64,000 nt of DNA. It comes from Archangium lansingense (GTDB lineage: Bacteria > Myxococcota > Myxococcia > Myxococcales > Myxococcaceae). The position numbers and the translations under genes are program-made. The notes under the pieces are model-generated. The model was given only the letters and a program-made list of their open reading frames with translations, had not been told where the DNA came from and did not search any database. Of this stretch, positions 28,290 to 39,479 are shown in pieces. The stretch's first letter is position 1. Each line of letters begins with the position of its first letter. The DNA is taken from assembly GCF_026626635.1 (NCBI RefSeq), contig NZ_JAPNKA010000001.1:558001-622000 (forward strand). Direction: 5' to 3'.

Positions 28290-29557
28290 TGGCGCGGCTC
28301 ACCTCACGCGCGCTGGGCCCGCTGGGGCTCGCGACGCTCGGACTGGTGGGAGCGCTCGCGGCGACGCTGGCCCTCTACCGTGCGGGCAGCGCGGCGCTGG
28401 AGCAGTCACTGGATGCGCGGCTGCGGGGCGCGGGAGCGTCCGCCGCGTTGCTGCTGACGGACACGCCGGCCTCGCCCGAGCGGCTGGAGGCGCTGATGCG
28501 GGCCAACGCGCTGGACGGGGTGTACGTGGTGGACCGGAAGCTGTCGGTGCCTGCGGACGCCACGGGGCCGGCGCGCAGGCGGGTGGATCTGCTGCGCACG
28601 GACCCGGCGGGAGTGGAGGCTGCGCTGGCGGGAGAGACGCGGGTGGGGGCGGGCTACGCGATGGGCGACCTTCAGGTGACGGTAGGCTACTTCCCAGTGC
28701 GCGGGCGCGGGGGGCAGGTGGAGTCGGTGCTGGTGCTGGAGGCAGGGCGAGCCTTCTCCAATGCGCGCGAGTCGCTGCGGCGCGCGCTATGGGGCGGGGT
28801 GGCGCTATCGACGGTGGGGGCGCTGGCGCTGGCGCTGGTGGCGGCGCGGTGGCTGCGGGACGAGCGGGCGCGGCGCGAGGCGGCGGCGAAGGCGGCGCGA
28901 GGCGAGGCGCTGACGAAGATGGCGGCCATGGCGGCGCATGAGATTCGCAATCCGCTAGGCGTCATCCGCGGCACGGTGGAGCTGATGCGCGAGCGCAGCG
29001 GGGCGAAGCTCTCGGAGCGAGACAAGGAGTCGCTGGAGGACGTGCTGGGCGAGGTGGAGCGGCTGCGCCGGCTGACGGAGGACCTGCTGGACCTGAGCGC
29101 GGACCGGCCGCTGGCGGCGCAGCGGGTGGCGCTGTCCGAGGTGCTGGAGGAGGCGGCGAGGGCGACGGAGGCGGCCTTCCCGGGAGTGAAGGTGCGTCGG
29201 AGCTTCGCGGAACTGCCGCCGGTGGAGGGAGACGCGGGGCGACTGAGACAGGTGTTCGCCAACCTCCTGCAGAACGCGGCGCAGGCGCAGGGAGAGGGCG
29301 AGGTGCGGCTGGCGGCGCAACCGGACGGGAGCGCGGTGCGGGTGCGCGTGGAGGACGACGGGCCGGGAGTGCCGAAGGAAGTCCGCGAGCGACTCTTCGA
29401 CCTGTTCGTCACGGGGAAGGCGAACGGAACGGGACTGGGCCTGGCGCTGTGCCGTCGGCTGGTGGAGCGGCACGGTGGCACGGTGGTGTTGGTGCCCGAG
29501 CAGCGCAAAGGCAGCACCTTCGAGGTGCGGCTGCCCGCGGCGCATCAGGCCCGCTGA
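28289..29557 (+). CDS. Membrane sensor histidine kinase
   Basis: Two membrane helices (about residues 9-31 and 166-187) bracket a 135-residue periplasmic sensor domain of unknown type. HisKA carries MAAHEIRNPLGVIRG with the phospho-accepting His near 216. HATPase_c shows NLLQNAAQAQ (N box), DDGPGVP (G1) and GTGLGLALCRRL (G2). There is no receiver domain. It is translationally coupled to the upstream barrel gene, which suggests it monitors or controls the envelope system in this operon. No response regulator is in the operon; the NtrC-type one at 32750 is a possible partner. Confidence 0.92.
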   Translation: MARLTSRALGPLGLATLGLVGALAATLALYRAGSAALEQSLDARLRGAGASAALLLTDTPASPERLEALMRANALDGVYVVDRKLSVPADATGPARRRVDLLRTDPAGVEAALAGETRVGAGYAMGDLQVTVGYFPVRGRGGQVESVLVLEAGRAFSNARESLRRALWGGVALSTVGALALALVAARWLRDERARREAAAKAARGEALTKMAAMAAHEIRNPLGVIRGTVELMRERSGAKLSERDKESLEDVLGEVERLRRLTEDLLDLSADRPLAAQRVALSEVLEEAARATEAAFPGVKVRRSFAELPPVEGDAGRLRQVFANLLQNAAQAQGEGEVRLAAQPDGSAVRVRVEDDGPGVPKEVRERLFDLFVTGKANGTGLGLALCRRLVERHGGTVVLVPEQRKGSTFEVRLPAAHQAR

Positions 29558-29734
29558 CTCCCGGGCGCGCGTTGACTGCTGGGCGCGGACGCACCTCGCG
29601 GGCCGGTGGCGCTGTCTCTCCCGGTGCGCGGGTGCACAACGGAGATGCGCAGGGGCCTGCACAACTTCGCTGGCGGGCCCGGCGCCTTCCTCGAAGATGC
29701 GTTGCGGCATGGCGGGTGCAACGAGGCCGGGCGC

Positions 29735-30556
29735 ATGAGGAGAGACACCTTGCTGAATGCCCTGCATGAGCGAACCCGGGTGGCCGTCCTGGCGTCGGCC
29801 GCCCTCCTGGCCCTCTCGGGTTGCGGACTCGAAGAAGAGAGCGAGGAGGCGCGCGAGCCCAAAGCGAACCTGTCCCACTTCAGCACCGGCACGCTGGAGT
29901 TATATATGTCCCGGTTCTCGCAAGGCGGCGAGAGCACCATCAACGTGCAGGTCCAGGTCTCCACCAAGGCCTGCGACGTGGCCCCAGCGGGTACCACGTT
30001 CTCGCTCAATGACCAGCCTCTCTCCGTCCTCACCCTCGGCGAGCGCCGGGTTTACCGCACCCCGCCGCCCTACTCCGGGGGCGTCTACTGCAGCAATCCC
30101 CTGTCCTACGGCACGCTTGCCCCTGAAACATGGGCGGAGGGGAGCATGGCGCGGCTGCGCATCACCCAGCCCACCAGCAAGCTCGCGCTCTCCATGGAGG
30201 TACCCGACGCTTTCGTGGCCGGACACAACTTCCTCCCGGTGCGTGGCGAGCCGTCGTCCCCGAAGCCCGGCGAAGAGCTCACCTTCAGCTGGGGCCATCC
30301 CGCGGATGCGCTCTCGGTGATGAGCGTCTTCTTCCGCGTGGCGGGTGATACGAACAACCAGCACACGCGCTCGCTACCTCACCGGCTGGAGGGCTCGGAA
30401 TTGAGGGTGCAGATACCGGAGGACATGCCCTCCGTCGAGGGCACCTTGTCCATCCAGAGCAGCGTGACCCTGAAGAGCACCCGCTGCGAGAGGGTGGCGT
30501 CCTGCACGGCTCGCCTCTCCCAGTTGGATGCCTTCGAGAGCCGCATCTCCCCCTGA
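29735..30556 (+). CDS. Hypothetical lipoprotein
   Basis: The ATG at 29735 gives a signal peptide with lipobox LALSGC (Cys near residue 30), followed by an acidic linker (EEESEEAREP). The body (about 240 aa) is beta-rich with several cysteines and a GEELTFSWGHPADALSV stretch like Ig-type folds. GAGG lies 9 bases before the start. Longer in-frame starts back to 29606 lack a leader peptide. Function unknown; same strand as the histidine kinase but 177 bases downstream. Confidence 0.65.
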   Translation: MRRDTLLNALHERTRVAVLASAALLALSGCGLEEESEEAREPKANLSHFSTGTLELYMSRFSQGGESTINVQVQVSTKACDVAPAGTTFSLNDQPLSVLTLGERRVYRTPPPYSGGVYCSNPLSYGTLAPETWAEGSMARLRITQPTSKLALSMEVPDAFVAGHNFLPVRGEPSSPKPGEELTFSWGHPADALSVMSVFFRVAGDTNNQHTRSLPHRLEGSELRVQIPEDMPSVEGTLSIQSSVTLKSTRCERVASCTARLSQLDAFESRISP

Positions 30557-30586
30557 ACGCGGCGTGGGTGGGAACTCCGCTCGGAT

Positions 30587-30979
30587 TCAGCCGTGCTGGG
30601 GCCCTCGCGGGGCCGGGCCTGCCTGCTTCAGGGTGAAGTACTCGTCGTCGGTGAAGACGCGCGAGCGGATGAGGAAGCGCACGCCCTCGGGCGCCTCCAC
30701 GGAGAAGCCGCTCCCGCGCCCCTTCACCACGTCCACCGTCAGGTGGGTGTGCTGCCAGTACTCGAACTGAGGACCGCTGATGTAGAAGGGCGTGTCCACG
30801 ATGGTGCCGAGGAACACGTCCTCGTGGCCCACCTTGAACTCGTTCCTCGGGAAGCACATGGGCGCGCTGCCGTCGCAGCACCCTCCTGATTGATGGAACA
30901 TCAGGGGGCCGTGAACCCCCTGCAGCTTGCGCAGCAGGTCCTCGGCGGCGGGGGTGACGGCAACGCGCTCGATGCTCAT
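30587..30979 (-). CDS. DUF779 protein (acetaldehyde-dehydrogenase-associated)
   Basis: At 130 residues it is normal length for DUF779. Conserved features include LLRKLQGVHGPLMFHQSGGC, CDGSAPMC (several Cys that may bind metal), and the IDTPFYI-like VDTPFYISGPQFEYWQHTHL. DUF779 genes are commonly found beside acetaldehyde dehydrogenase genes, as here; the gap to the ALDH gene is 22 bases, same operon. Biochemical role unknown. Confidence 0.9.
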   Translation of the reverse strand: MSIERVAVTPAAEDLLRKLQGVHGPLMFHQSGGCCDGSAPMCFPRNEFKVGHEDVFLGTIVDTPFYISGPQFEYWQHTHLTVDVVKGRGSGFSVEAPEGVRFLIRSRVFTDDEYFTLKQAGPAPRGPQHG

Positions 30980-31001
30980 TCAGTGGTTCCTCGGCTCTGG
31001 C

Positions 31002-32528
31002 CTAGAAGAAGCCCATCGGCTTCGGGTCGTAGCTCACCAGCATGTTCTTCGTCAGCTGGTAGTGCGAGAGCATCATCTTGTGCGTCTCGCGGCCAATGCC
31101 CGACTGCTTGTAGCCGCCGAACGCCGCGTGCGCCGGGTAGAGGTGGTAGCAGTTCACCCACACGCGGCCCGCCTGGATGGCGCGGCCCATGCGGTAGGCC
31201 GTGTTCGTGTCGCGCGACCACACGCCCGCGCCCAGGCCGTAGAGCGTGTCATTGGCCACCGCCAGCGCGTCCTCCATGTCCTTGAACTTCGTCACCGACA
31301 CCACCGGTCCGAAGATCTCCTCCTGGAAGATGCGCATCTTGTTGGTGCCCTCGAAGATGGTGGGCTCCACGTAGTAGCCCTCGGCGAGCGCGCCGGACAG
31401 GTTGGCGCGGCCACCGCCGGTGAGCACCTTCGCGCCCTCCTTCTTGCCGATGTCGATGTACGAGAGGATCTTCTCCAACTGGTCGTTGGAGGCCTGCGCG
31501 CCGATCATCGTCTTGGGGTCGAGCGGGTTGCCCTGGACGATGCGCTTGGTGCGCTCGATGGCCTTCTGCATGAACTCCTCGTAGATGCGCTCCTGCACGA
31601 GGGCACGCGAGGGACAGGTGCACACCTCGCCCTGGTTGAGGGCAAACATGGCGAAGCCCTCGAGCACCTTCTGCGCGAAGTCGTCGTTCTGCGCGAACAC
31701 GTCCGCGAAGAAGATGTTGGGCGACTTGCCGCCCAGCTCCAGCGTCACGGGGATGAGGTTCTCCGAGGCGTACTGCATGATGAGGCGGCCCGTGGTCGTC
31801 TCACCGGTGAAGGCCACCTTGGCCACGCGCTTGTTGCTGGCCAGGGGCTTGCCGGCCTCGATGCCGAAGCCGTTGACGATGTTCAGCACGCCGGGAGGCA
31901 GCAGGTCGCCCACCAGCTCCGCGAACTTGAGGATGGTGACGGGGGTCTGCTCGGCGGGCTTGATGACCACGCAGTTGCCGGCGGCCAGCGCGGGCGCCAG
32001 CTTCCACGCCGCCATCAGCAGCGGGAAGTTCCAGGGGATGATTTGAGCCACCACGCCGAGCGGCTCGTGGAAATGGTACGCGACGGTGTGCTCGTCGAGC
32101 TCGGCCAGGCTGCCCTCCTGGGCGCGCAGGCAGCCGGCGAAGTAGCGGAAGTGGTCGATGGCCAGCGGCAGGTCCGCGGCGAGCGTCTCGCGGATGGGCT
32201 TGCCGTTGTCCCACGTCTCGGAGACGGCGAGCATCTCCAGGTTGGCCTGCATCCGGTCAGCAATCTTGTTGAGGATGTCGGCGCGCGCGGTGGGCGACGT
32301 CCGGCCCCAGGCGGCCTTGGCTTTGTGGGCCGCGTCGAGCGCCTTCTCGACGTCCTCGGCGGTGGAGCGGGGAACCTCGCAGAACGGCTTGCCGGTGACG
32401 GGGGTGATGTTCTCGAAGTACTGCCCCTTCACGGGCGGGACGAACTCACCACCAATGTAGTTCCCATAACGGGGGAGGTACTGAACCTTGCTGCCCTTCT
32501 GTCCCGGCGCTTCGTACACAGTCGACAA
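31002..32528 (-). CDS. NAD-dependent aldehyde dehydrogenase (acetaldehyde type)
   Basis: The reaction is aldehyde + NAD+ to acid. Catalytic Cys303 sits in GEVCTCPSR and the general base Glu264 in [11 protein letters not shown] and NAD-binding PWNFPL are in place. The sequence style ([28 protein letters not shown]) is that of ExaC/AldB-type acetaldehyde dehydrogenases, and the following DUF779 gene supports this. The start is taken as TTG at 32528 (encoding the first residue of [12 protein letters not shown]) because homologues begin there and GAGG lies five bases before it. In-frame ORF continues upstream without similarity. Divergent from the NtrC-type regulator, which may control it. Confidence 0.92.
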   Translation of the reverse strand: MSTVYEAPGQKGSKVQYLPRYGNYIGGEFVPPVKGQYFENITPVTGKPFCEVPRSTAEDVEKALDAAHKAKAAWGRTSPTARADILNKIADRMQANLEMLAVSETWDNGKPIRETLAADLPLAIDHFRYFAGCLRAQEGSLAELDEHTVAYHFHEPLGVVAQIIPWNFPLLMAAWKLAPALAAGNCVVIKPAEQTPVTILKFAELVGDLLPPGVLNIVNGFGIEAGKPLASNKRVAKVAFTGETTTGRLIMQYASENLIPVTLELGGKSPNIFFADVFAQNDDFAQKVLEGFAMFALNQGEVCTCPSRALVQERIYEEFMQKAIERTKRIVQGNPLDPKTMIGAQASNDQLEKILSYIDIGKKEGAKVLTGGGRANLSGALAEGYYVEPTIFEGTNKMRIFQEEIFGPVVSVTKFKDMEDALAVANDTLYGLGAGVWSRDTNTAYRMGRAIQAGRVWVNCYHLYPAHAAFGGYKQSGIGRETHKMMLSHYQLTKNMLVSYDPKPMGFF

Positions 32529-32749
32529 TCGGACCTCGGCGTAGTGATTGGGTTGAACTGGCAACGGCAGGGGAGAGGGCACCGAAGATAGGCAGGTGCC
32601 GCTCTGCGTCATTGCCGGTAGAGAACACGCAGGTGTCCGAAATTGATCAACCAGGCGGGGCAGGGGGCACTCGGGCTCCTGGCCACACAGCGGGGCGGGG
32701 CGGTGATCAGCCATCCGGCTCCGAGGTCATCGGACGAGTGAGGTGAAGC

Positions 32750-34105
<1,356 letters not shown>

Positions 34106-34152
34106 GCCCAATCCAACCCAACACCCAGCAACCCAATCACCCAAGAGCCAAT

Positions 34153-34189
34153 CTCCCCTCTCCCCCCGGGAGAGGGACGGGGTGAGGGT
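34153..34189 (+). repeat. GC-rich intergenic palindromic repeat
   Basis: CTCCCCTCTCCCCCCGGGAG followed by AGGGACGGGGTGAGGGT; the clearest copy of the family. As at 22853, a CCGGGTT-type tail follows. It sits between convergent genes. The bases before it (34106-34150) are a C/A-rich low-complexity run of CCCAA-like units. Confidence 0.8.
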
Positions 34190-34228
34190 ACCCGGGCCCC
34201 GGGTTGAACCCCATCTACTGCGGGCCCG

Positions 34229-35332
34229 TCACGACTCCGAGTGCCAGACTTCCGAGAAGGTCTCCGGTTCCCCATCGGTGGGAGACCGAGAACCACCGAC
34301 CACGAGGAAGACCCCAGGTCCCAGCTCGGCGAGCAGATGACCCGCGCGGGCGCGAGCGAGCGAGGGGCCCGGGGACCATGTGCCGCGAGTCGGGTCCCAT
34401 ATCTCCACCGAGTCCGTAGCCTGGAACGTCTCCACGAGCCCACCGGACACAGCAGCGCGCCCATGGGGGAGCGCGGTGAGGGTGAATGAGGAACGCGGAG
34501 TGGCGAGTGTACCGGCCGGGCTCCAGCTTTCCGTGCGAGGGTCCCACACCTCCGCGGTGGCGAGGGGAGTGCCCTGGCGCCAGCCGCCGACGACGAGCAC
34601 TCGCCCGTCCGAGAGCGTGACACCCTTGGCCTCGTCGCGGGATTCCGTCAAAGGCCCTGCCACGCGCCAGGTCCGGCCCTCGCGCTCCCAGATTTCGGTG
34701 CTTTGATCCAAGGGCGGCGCGATGTGGACGCCGTCGATGATGGCGAAGCCGGAGCCGTTGTCCCGGCCACCGGCGATGAGCACGCGCTCGCCGCTCACGC
34801 ACACGGGCCCCGGGTGGAAGATGCGGACCGCCTGCCCGGCGGGTTCCCAGGCGCTGGCTCCGGGCCGCAGCAACTCCGCGCGAGTCCCGCGCTCCATGTC
34901 GTCATCAAAATCGGAGCCGAGCACCAGCACTGCGCCATCCGGGAGTACCACGGCGATGGGATGCGAACGGGCCGCGAGGAGCGGAGGGCCCTCGCGGAAG
35001 TTCCGGGTTCCCGGCTCCCAGACGAGGGTGGCCGCCATATCCGGACTCGAGGCGCCGCGCCCTCCGGCGATCAGCACGCGCCCATCTGGGAGGGCCACTG
35101 CGGCATGGTCCTGCCTTGGGTGGGGAAGGGGAGGGAACTCGACCCAAGCCCGCTTTGCGGAGTCCCAGAGCGCAACGAGGGTGGCCACCCGGGGCGTGGT
35201 GCCGATGCCATCACGGTGCCACTCCCCTCCACCGATGAGGAGCGCGCCTCCTGGGACGGGCGTCAGGCTGAAGCTATCGAGCCAGATGCCGGCATGGGGG
35301 ACGCGCTGGAGGGAGGAGTCGGGAGGGGGCAT
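34229..35332 (-). CDS. Kelch-repeat protein
   Basis: Six or so Kelch blades, each with GG followed by a spaced Tyr/Trp: LLIGGGEW, DGRVLIAGGRGA, DGAVLVLGSDF, ERVLIAGGRDNG, DGRVLVVGGWRQG, PHGRAAVSGG, GVFLVVGGSR, and matching EVWDPRTESWSPAG-type strands. It should be a beta-propeller. There is no signal peptide. The ATG at 35332 has AGAGG directly adjoining it with no normal spacing, so the true start may differ slightly. Function beyond binding is unknown. Confidence 0.85.
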   Translation of the reverse strand: MPPPDSSLQRVPHAGIWLDSFSLTPVPGGALLIGGGEWHRDGIGTTPRVATLVALWDSAKRAWVEFPPLPHPRQDHAAVALPDGRVLIAGGRGASSPDMAATLVWEPGTRNFREGPPLLAARSHPIAVVLPDGAVLVLGSDFDDDMERGTRAELLRPGASAWEPAGQAVRIFHPGPVCVSGERVLIAGGRDNGSGFAIIDGVHIAPPLDQSTEIWEREGRTWRVAGPLTESRDEAKGVTLSDGRVLVVGGWRQGTPLATAEVWDPRTESWSPAGTLATPRSSFTLTALPHGRAAVSGGLVETFQATDSVEIWDPTRGTWSPGPSLARARAGHLLAELGPGVFLVVGGSRSPTDGEPETFSEVWHSES

Positions 35333-35435
35333 CCTCTCATCGTATGCGCATCAGGCCGCGCATGAACGGTTGGACTCCAGGCGGGCGGACAGCGTGGGGG
35401 CGGTGAGGCGCCACGTGGGTGCCTACCCTTGAGGC

Positions 35436-35981
35436 ATGGAGCCTATTCACCCGCCGGAACCGAAGCATCCGCGAGAACTGACCCATGTCCCCGTCTCGGT
35501 GAGCGAGCACAAGGGCCTGTTCGACCGGAGCGCGGCAGCCGGAATCCCCGCGATGCCCCTGCTGGACAAGCTGCCCCTGCGCCGGCGCATCCCGCAGAAC
35601 GTCCACTCGGTGATGGACTACAAGGGCGCGGTGCTGGTGACCGGGGTGGGGCTGCTGTCTGGCTTAGGCGCTGCCCGCACCGCGAGCCTGGTGCTGGGGT
35701 GCTCGGGCCTGGGTGTGTCGCTGCTCACCGATTACAAGCTGAGCCTCGTGAAGTTCATCCCCATCGAGGTGCACGAGGCCATCGACTACGTGTGGAGCTT
35801 CGGCGTCATCGCCGCGCCTTTCCTCTTCGGAGGTGCGCGCCGGAGCCGGTGGGCCACCTGGGTGCACGTCCTCGTGGGGGCGAGCACCATCCTCGCGTCC
35901 CTCTTCACCGACTACCGGGCGCAGCGGGGCGTGCAATGGGTCCGTGGCCAGCCGACCGACCTGGGACCCGTGGGCGCCTGA
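35436..35981 (+). CDS. Four-helix integral membrane protein of unknown function
   Basis: A polar N-terminus of about 55 residues precedes four predicted membrane helices (VLVTGVGLLSGLGAA, LVLGCSGLGVSLL, YVWSFGVIAAPFLFGG, WVHVLVGASTILASLF). They carry short conserved-looking loops NVHSVMDY and VHEAIDYVW that resemble repeats of one another, so the protein may be a two-helix duplication. No family assigned. Confidence 0.65.
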   Translation: MEPIHPPEPKHPRELTHVPVSVSEHKGLFDRSAAAGIPAMPLLDKLPLRRRIPQNVHSVMDYKGAVLVTGVGLLSGLGAARTASLVLGCSGLGVSLLTDYKLSLVKFIPIEVHEAIDYVWSFGVIAAPFLFGGARRSRWATWVHVLVGASTILASLFTDYRAQRGVQWVRGQPTDLGPVGA

Positions 35982-36016
35982 GCTGAAGTCCACCGGCGGC
36001 CTCCCGGGCGCGCTCT

Positions 36017-37081
36017 TTACGAACTTGTCCAACTGTTGGACAACTTTTGCGAGCTCGCGGCCCAGGGCGGAGCGCCGGGCATGGCTGCGTACCGTGCGCG
36101 CAGCGCGGAGGAGGACCGCTGGTACAGGTCGCGGACCCAGCCCCGGTAGAAGCGGGCCGCTTCGGTCTCATGGACTGTTTCCTTCACGCAGGCGGTGATG
36201 AGGTGTGCGGCCATCATCCCCTGCATCAGGGCGCGCAGGACCCCCTGGGAGGAGGCGGGGTCCACCACCGCCGCAGCGTCTCCGGCAATGAAGTAGCCGT
36301 CTCCGGCCGGGGCTTCGACACAGCTCCAGGTGACCTCCGCCCCGCGTGGCGCGCCAGTGGCTCTGCCCGTGCGCAGGGCCTGGGGCAGGTCCGCTCGTGT
36401 CCGCAGGTCGGCCTGGAGTGACAGCCGTGTCCACGCGTAGAGCCCCGGACGGACCTGGGCGATCCACTCCCAACCGTCCGGCTCCCAGCGCAGGGATGGG
36501 TGCTCGTCAAACTCCATGAAGTGGCCATGTACATAGCCATACCGGGCAAGCAGGAACGGCGAGTCCACGCTCCTGGCGAGCCCTTGCTTCCGGGTGAACC
36601 AGCGTCCCCGGCCGCTGGCATCGACCACGAACCGGCCGTGCTGGAGTCCCTGGGGCGTCTCCACGCCCACCACTCGCTGCTGCTCGACGAGCGGCTGGAG
36701 GGCCCGGCAGGGTTGCAATACCTCGACGCCCAGTGCCACCGCGCGCCGCAGCAGGAGCGCATCGAACTCGGCGCGCCAGGCCTGGAAGCCACGCCACGGA
36801 CCGTCTGCATCGGCCCCATACGGGGTGAAGACACGCCCCTCGGGAGAATGCGTCCAGATGCCCTCATGGCGTGGGAAGCCCGCGGCCCGGACCTCGGCAG
36901 CCACACCCAGCCGCTCCAAGAGCGCTTCCACTCCCGGGTGCAGCGTCTCTCCCGGAAGCTCCCTCGGGAAGCGGGCCGCATCGAGGAGCCGCACGTGCAG
37001 CCCGGCTCGAGCGCAGCCGATGGCCGCCGCGCATCCGGCGGGACCCGCTCCTACGATGACGACGTCCGAGGCCCCGTCCAT
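36017..37081 (-). CDS. FAD-dependent oxidoreductase, LodB-like
   Basis: A Rossmann GxGxxG (GAGPAG, residues 11-16) starts the chain, followed by RFPRELPGETLHPGVEALLE and, late, GDGYFIAGDAAAVVDPASSQG (FAD-binding GD motif). The PGETLHPG stretch is characteristic of the flavoproteins that sit beside LodA/GoxA quinoprotein oxidases and help build their tryptophan-derived cofactor; halogenase-type relatives are the alternative. At 354 residues it is a normal length. It follows the 782-residue orphan gene by 18 bases on the same strand, which supports a maturation role for that protein. Confidence 0.8.
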   Translation of the reverse strand: MDGASDVVIVGAGPAGCAAAIGCARAGLHVRLLDAARFPRELPGETLHPGVEALLERLGVAAEVRAAGFPRHEGIWTHSPEGRVFTPYGADADGPWRGFQAWRAEFDALLLRRAVALGVEVLQPCRALQPLVEQQRVVGVETPQGLQHGRFVVDASGRGRWFTRKQGLARSVDSPFLLARYGYVHGHFMEFDEHPSLRWEPDGWEWIAQVRPGLYAWTRLSLQADLRTRADLPQALRTGRATGAPRGAEVTWSCVEAPAGDGYFIAGDAAAVVDPASSQGVLRALMQGMMAAHLITACVKETVHETEAARFYRGWVRDLYQRSSSALRARYAAMPGAPPWAASSQKLSNSWTSS

Positions 37082-37099
37082 GACAGGTGTTCCGGGGAC

Positions 37100-39448
37100 T
37101 CAGACGACCCCGGGCGGGCGGGGGATGAGCGTGAAGGGCCCATCATCCACCTGGAAGCGGACCGCCGAGCGTGAGACGCGGCAGGTGAAGCGCCGCAGGA
37201 CCTGGTCCCTCCGGCGCGGAGTGTTGGGAATGGCCTCCTCCTGACTCGCAGTCTCGACGAAGACGAGCAGATAGCCCGGGCCACTCAGCGCGGCGTCCCT
37301 CGGTGGCCCCACCGCCCAGTCCTCCACCTTCTCCGTCGTCACCAGCACGAGGGTGGAGGTGGGGACTGTGTCTCCCGCTGGAGGCACCACGCGCTTGATG
37401 CAGAAGCGCAGCGCTTCCATCCGTGCGATGAGCTCCGGGGCTGTCACGTGCGCGAGCGGGCCGAGCCGCATCCGCCCCTTCAGCGCATTGGAGACGTAGT
37501 CGGAGCGGAAGCGGTTGGCGAAGTTCATGAACCACCGCCCCCCTTCCTGGAAGAGGAAGGGGCCATGCTCACCATCCCATCCCAGTGACGAGGTGACCTC
37601 TCCGGCCAGGACGCGCGGGTGCTGCGGGTGGTAGCCCAGCTCGGAGTCGAGCATTGGCTTGCCCATGGGGGCCTCGTTGAACGTCCGCGAGGCATCGGGA
37701 GCCACCGCGGGCCAGAAGGAGTTCAGCGCCGCGCACAGCTTGGCATCCTCGGGGAAGGGGCTGCCCAGGCCGAAGGACGCGGTGAAGCTCCCCAGGTCAT
37801 CATTGCCGAGCGCCACATCCCAACCCGGGGCGAAGACGCCGGAGGCTCCATCTGGCAGCCAGGTGACGAGCACCGCCGTCCGCTCACCGGCCTGGGCGCT
37901 GCCTACGGCCCCAGGTCCCACTACGGCCGTCAGCGTCCTGTCGCTGCGGCGAAAGGCCTTGGTGTCCGGCTGCCCGGGTCGCTGGAGGTCCGGATTGACG
38001 CTGTCCCGTCCGCGGCTCAGGGGCTTGGGTCCGCCTTGTCGGAAGTGCGGGTCTGGCAGCGTCTCGACCCAGGCGGCGACCTCGAACTGATCCGCGAGCG
38101 GGAAGAAGTCCGGTGCCGTCACGAGCGAGTAGGCCGGCAGCGTCGTCCCGAGCGGTCGACTCAGCCCACTCACTCGGACAGCCACGGACCCGTCGCACGT
38201 GTCGTCCGTGAAGTGAGCGGCCTCGTACCCTCCGCGATCTACCAGCGCGAGGAACTCAGCCTCCGGGAGGAAGTTCCCACCAGCGAGCGGACCGCTCAGG
38301 TCCTCGAGCACAAAGGTGCCTCCGGGGCCCAGCGTCACCCGGTGGCGGATGTTGACGTACTCGGGGGCGCGCCGGCCCGCCGGTCCACCGGAGATGGTGT
38401 CAAAGCTCGTCCAGAAGCGCGTCTCGCGCGAGTCCTGCCCGAAGGTGACGCGCTGCCTCCGGGGAACGCGGAAGCGCACCAACTCCTCGCGCCCCGCCAC
38501 GGTCTGCGTCACCGTCCTCACGAGCGCCGGGTGGTGCACGGGAACGATGAGCACGCTGGCTCCCACCCGCTGCTCGCCCACCAGCGCATCGTCATCTCCC
38601 GACTGGCGCACGAACGGTGTCCGGCCGATGTCGAACTGCGGCAACGCGGGAATGCGACCATTCGTGTGGACGCGGCGCAGCTTCTCGTTGCGGTGGTACT
38701 CGTCGAAGACGAGCTCCGCCTCGGTGAGTGTCTCCCCCACGAGGCACTCGTCCCCGGGGAAGAGCTTGTGCACGGGAAAGAGGAAGTTGAGGAGGTTGTC
38801 TCCCTGCACGGGGTCGAGCACCACCCGTTGGGTGCTCGGCCGCCCCGACACGCACAAGAAGGCGCCGTAGCGAGCGGGGAGGACGGCGAGCCCATCACCG
38901 CCGTCTTCCGGCTCCACCCAGAAGCTACGCCGTGCCGCATCGTAGCGGGGAGGACGGGTGCCAACACGGGCCACTCCCGTGCGGGAGAAGGCCATGTCCG
39001 CGTGCAGACCATGCGGGCTGCGCTCGCCGGGCCGGTACTGGTAGGCGAACACCGCGAGCATGGCGCTGGGGAAGTCCGCCAGCCGCCTCCTCGCGAGGCT
39101 GTAGATGTAGTTCTCGAGAGTGTCGAGCTCCTCGAGCGTGGGGTATGCCTCGGATGAGGGCGCGGGCGTGTTGCCGGGCCGCGGATGCACGTAGGGGCTG
39201 GCCAGTGCGTGGTAGAGCAGGCTCTTGCCGGGCGAGGCGGGCTTGACGCCAGCCGCGCTCCGGAAGGCGAAGTCCTCGAAGCCTTTCAGCTCGTTGCCCG
39301 TGGGCCGCTGCACGGCTCGGGCGAGCTGGGTGGCCAGCGCCGTGGGCGAGGCCGCGGTGATGTCCAACCCAAAGGGACTCAGCCGGTCCGCCCAGCCGTG
39401 GCCCGCGAGCCGGTCGCAGAGTGTCTTGACGCGATCGATCAACGCCAT
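37100..39448 (-). CDS. Large orphan protein, possible divergent LodA-like quinoprotein
   Basis: I cannot assign a family firmly. No signal peptide or membrane helix in 782 residues. Several stretches echo LodA/GoxA oxidases: TGVARVGTRP (157-166; LodA-type IGIARVGN) with a following WVEPE, and DDTCDGSVAVRV then LVTAPDFFP (415-450; LodA-type DDxSDGPVxA and VVAPPDFAP). A Cys in AKLCAALNSFWPAVAP (C572) is followed by Trp639 in GRWFMNF, a spacing like the Cys-Trp pair that forms the cofactor in LodA. These are weak matches seen by eye. The LodB-like gene next door strengthens the idea. Ribosome site GAAGGAG about 10 bases before the ATG at 39448. Confidence 0.6.
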   Translation of the reverse strand: MALIDRVKTLCDRLAGHGWADRLSPFGLDITAASPTALATQLARAVQRPTGNELKGFEDFAFRSAAGVKPASPGKSLLYHALASPYVHPRPGNTPAPSSEAYPTLEELDTLENYIYSLARRRLADFPSAMLAVFAYQYRPGERSPHGLHADMAFSRTGVARVGTRPPRYDAARRSFWVEPEDGGDGLAVLPARYGAFLCVSGRPSTQRVVLDPVQGDNLLNFLFPVHKLFPGDECLVGETLTEAELVFDEYHRNEKLRRVHTNGRIPALPQFDIGRTPFVRQSGDDDALVGEQRVGASVLIVPVHHPALVRTVTQTVAGREELVRFRVPRRQRVTFGQDSRETRFWTSFDTISGGPAGRRAPEYVNIRHRVTLGPGGTFVLEDLSGPLAGGNFLPEAEFLALVDRGGYEAAHFTDDTCDGSVAVRVSGLSRPLGTTLPAYSLVTAPDFFPLADQFEVAAWVETLPDPHFRQGGPKPLSRGRDSVNPDLQRPGQPDTKAFRRSDRTLTAVVGPGAVGSAQAGERTAVLVTWLPDGASGVFAPGWDVALGNDDLGSFTASFGLGSPFPEDAKLCAALNSFWPAVAPDASRTFNEAPMGKPMLDSELGYHPQHPRVLAGEVTSSLGWDGEHGPFLFQEGGRWFMNFANRFRSDYVSNALKGRMRLGPLAHVTAPELIARMEALRFCIKRVVPPAGDTVPTSTLVLVTTEKVEDWAVGPPRDAALSGPGYLLVFVETASQEEAIPNTPRRRDQVLRRFTCRVSRSAVRFQVDDGPFTLIPRPPGVV

Positions 39449-39479
39449 ACGTGGAGCGCTCCTTCACGTGAGTGACGCG

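Noticed and set aside
29644..29715. MRRGLHNFAGGPGAFLEDAL before the lipoprotein gene resembles the start of phosphoserine aminotransferase
   Set aside because: Only about 20 residues, with no further similarity; it could be chance in the leader. A search for a serC relic would settle it.
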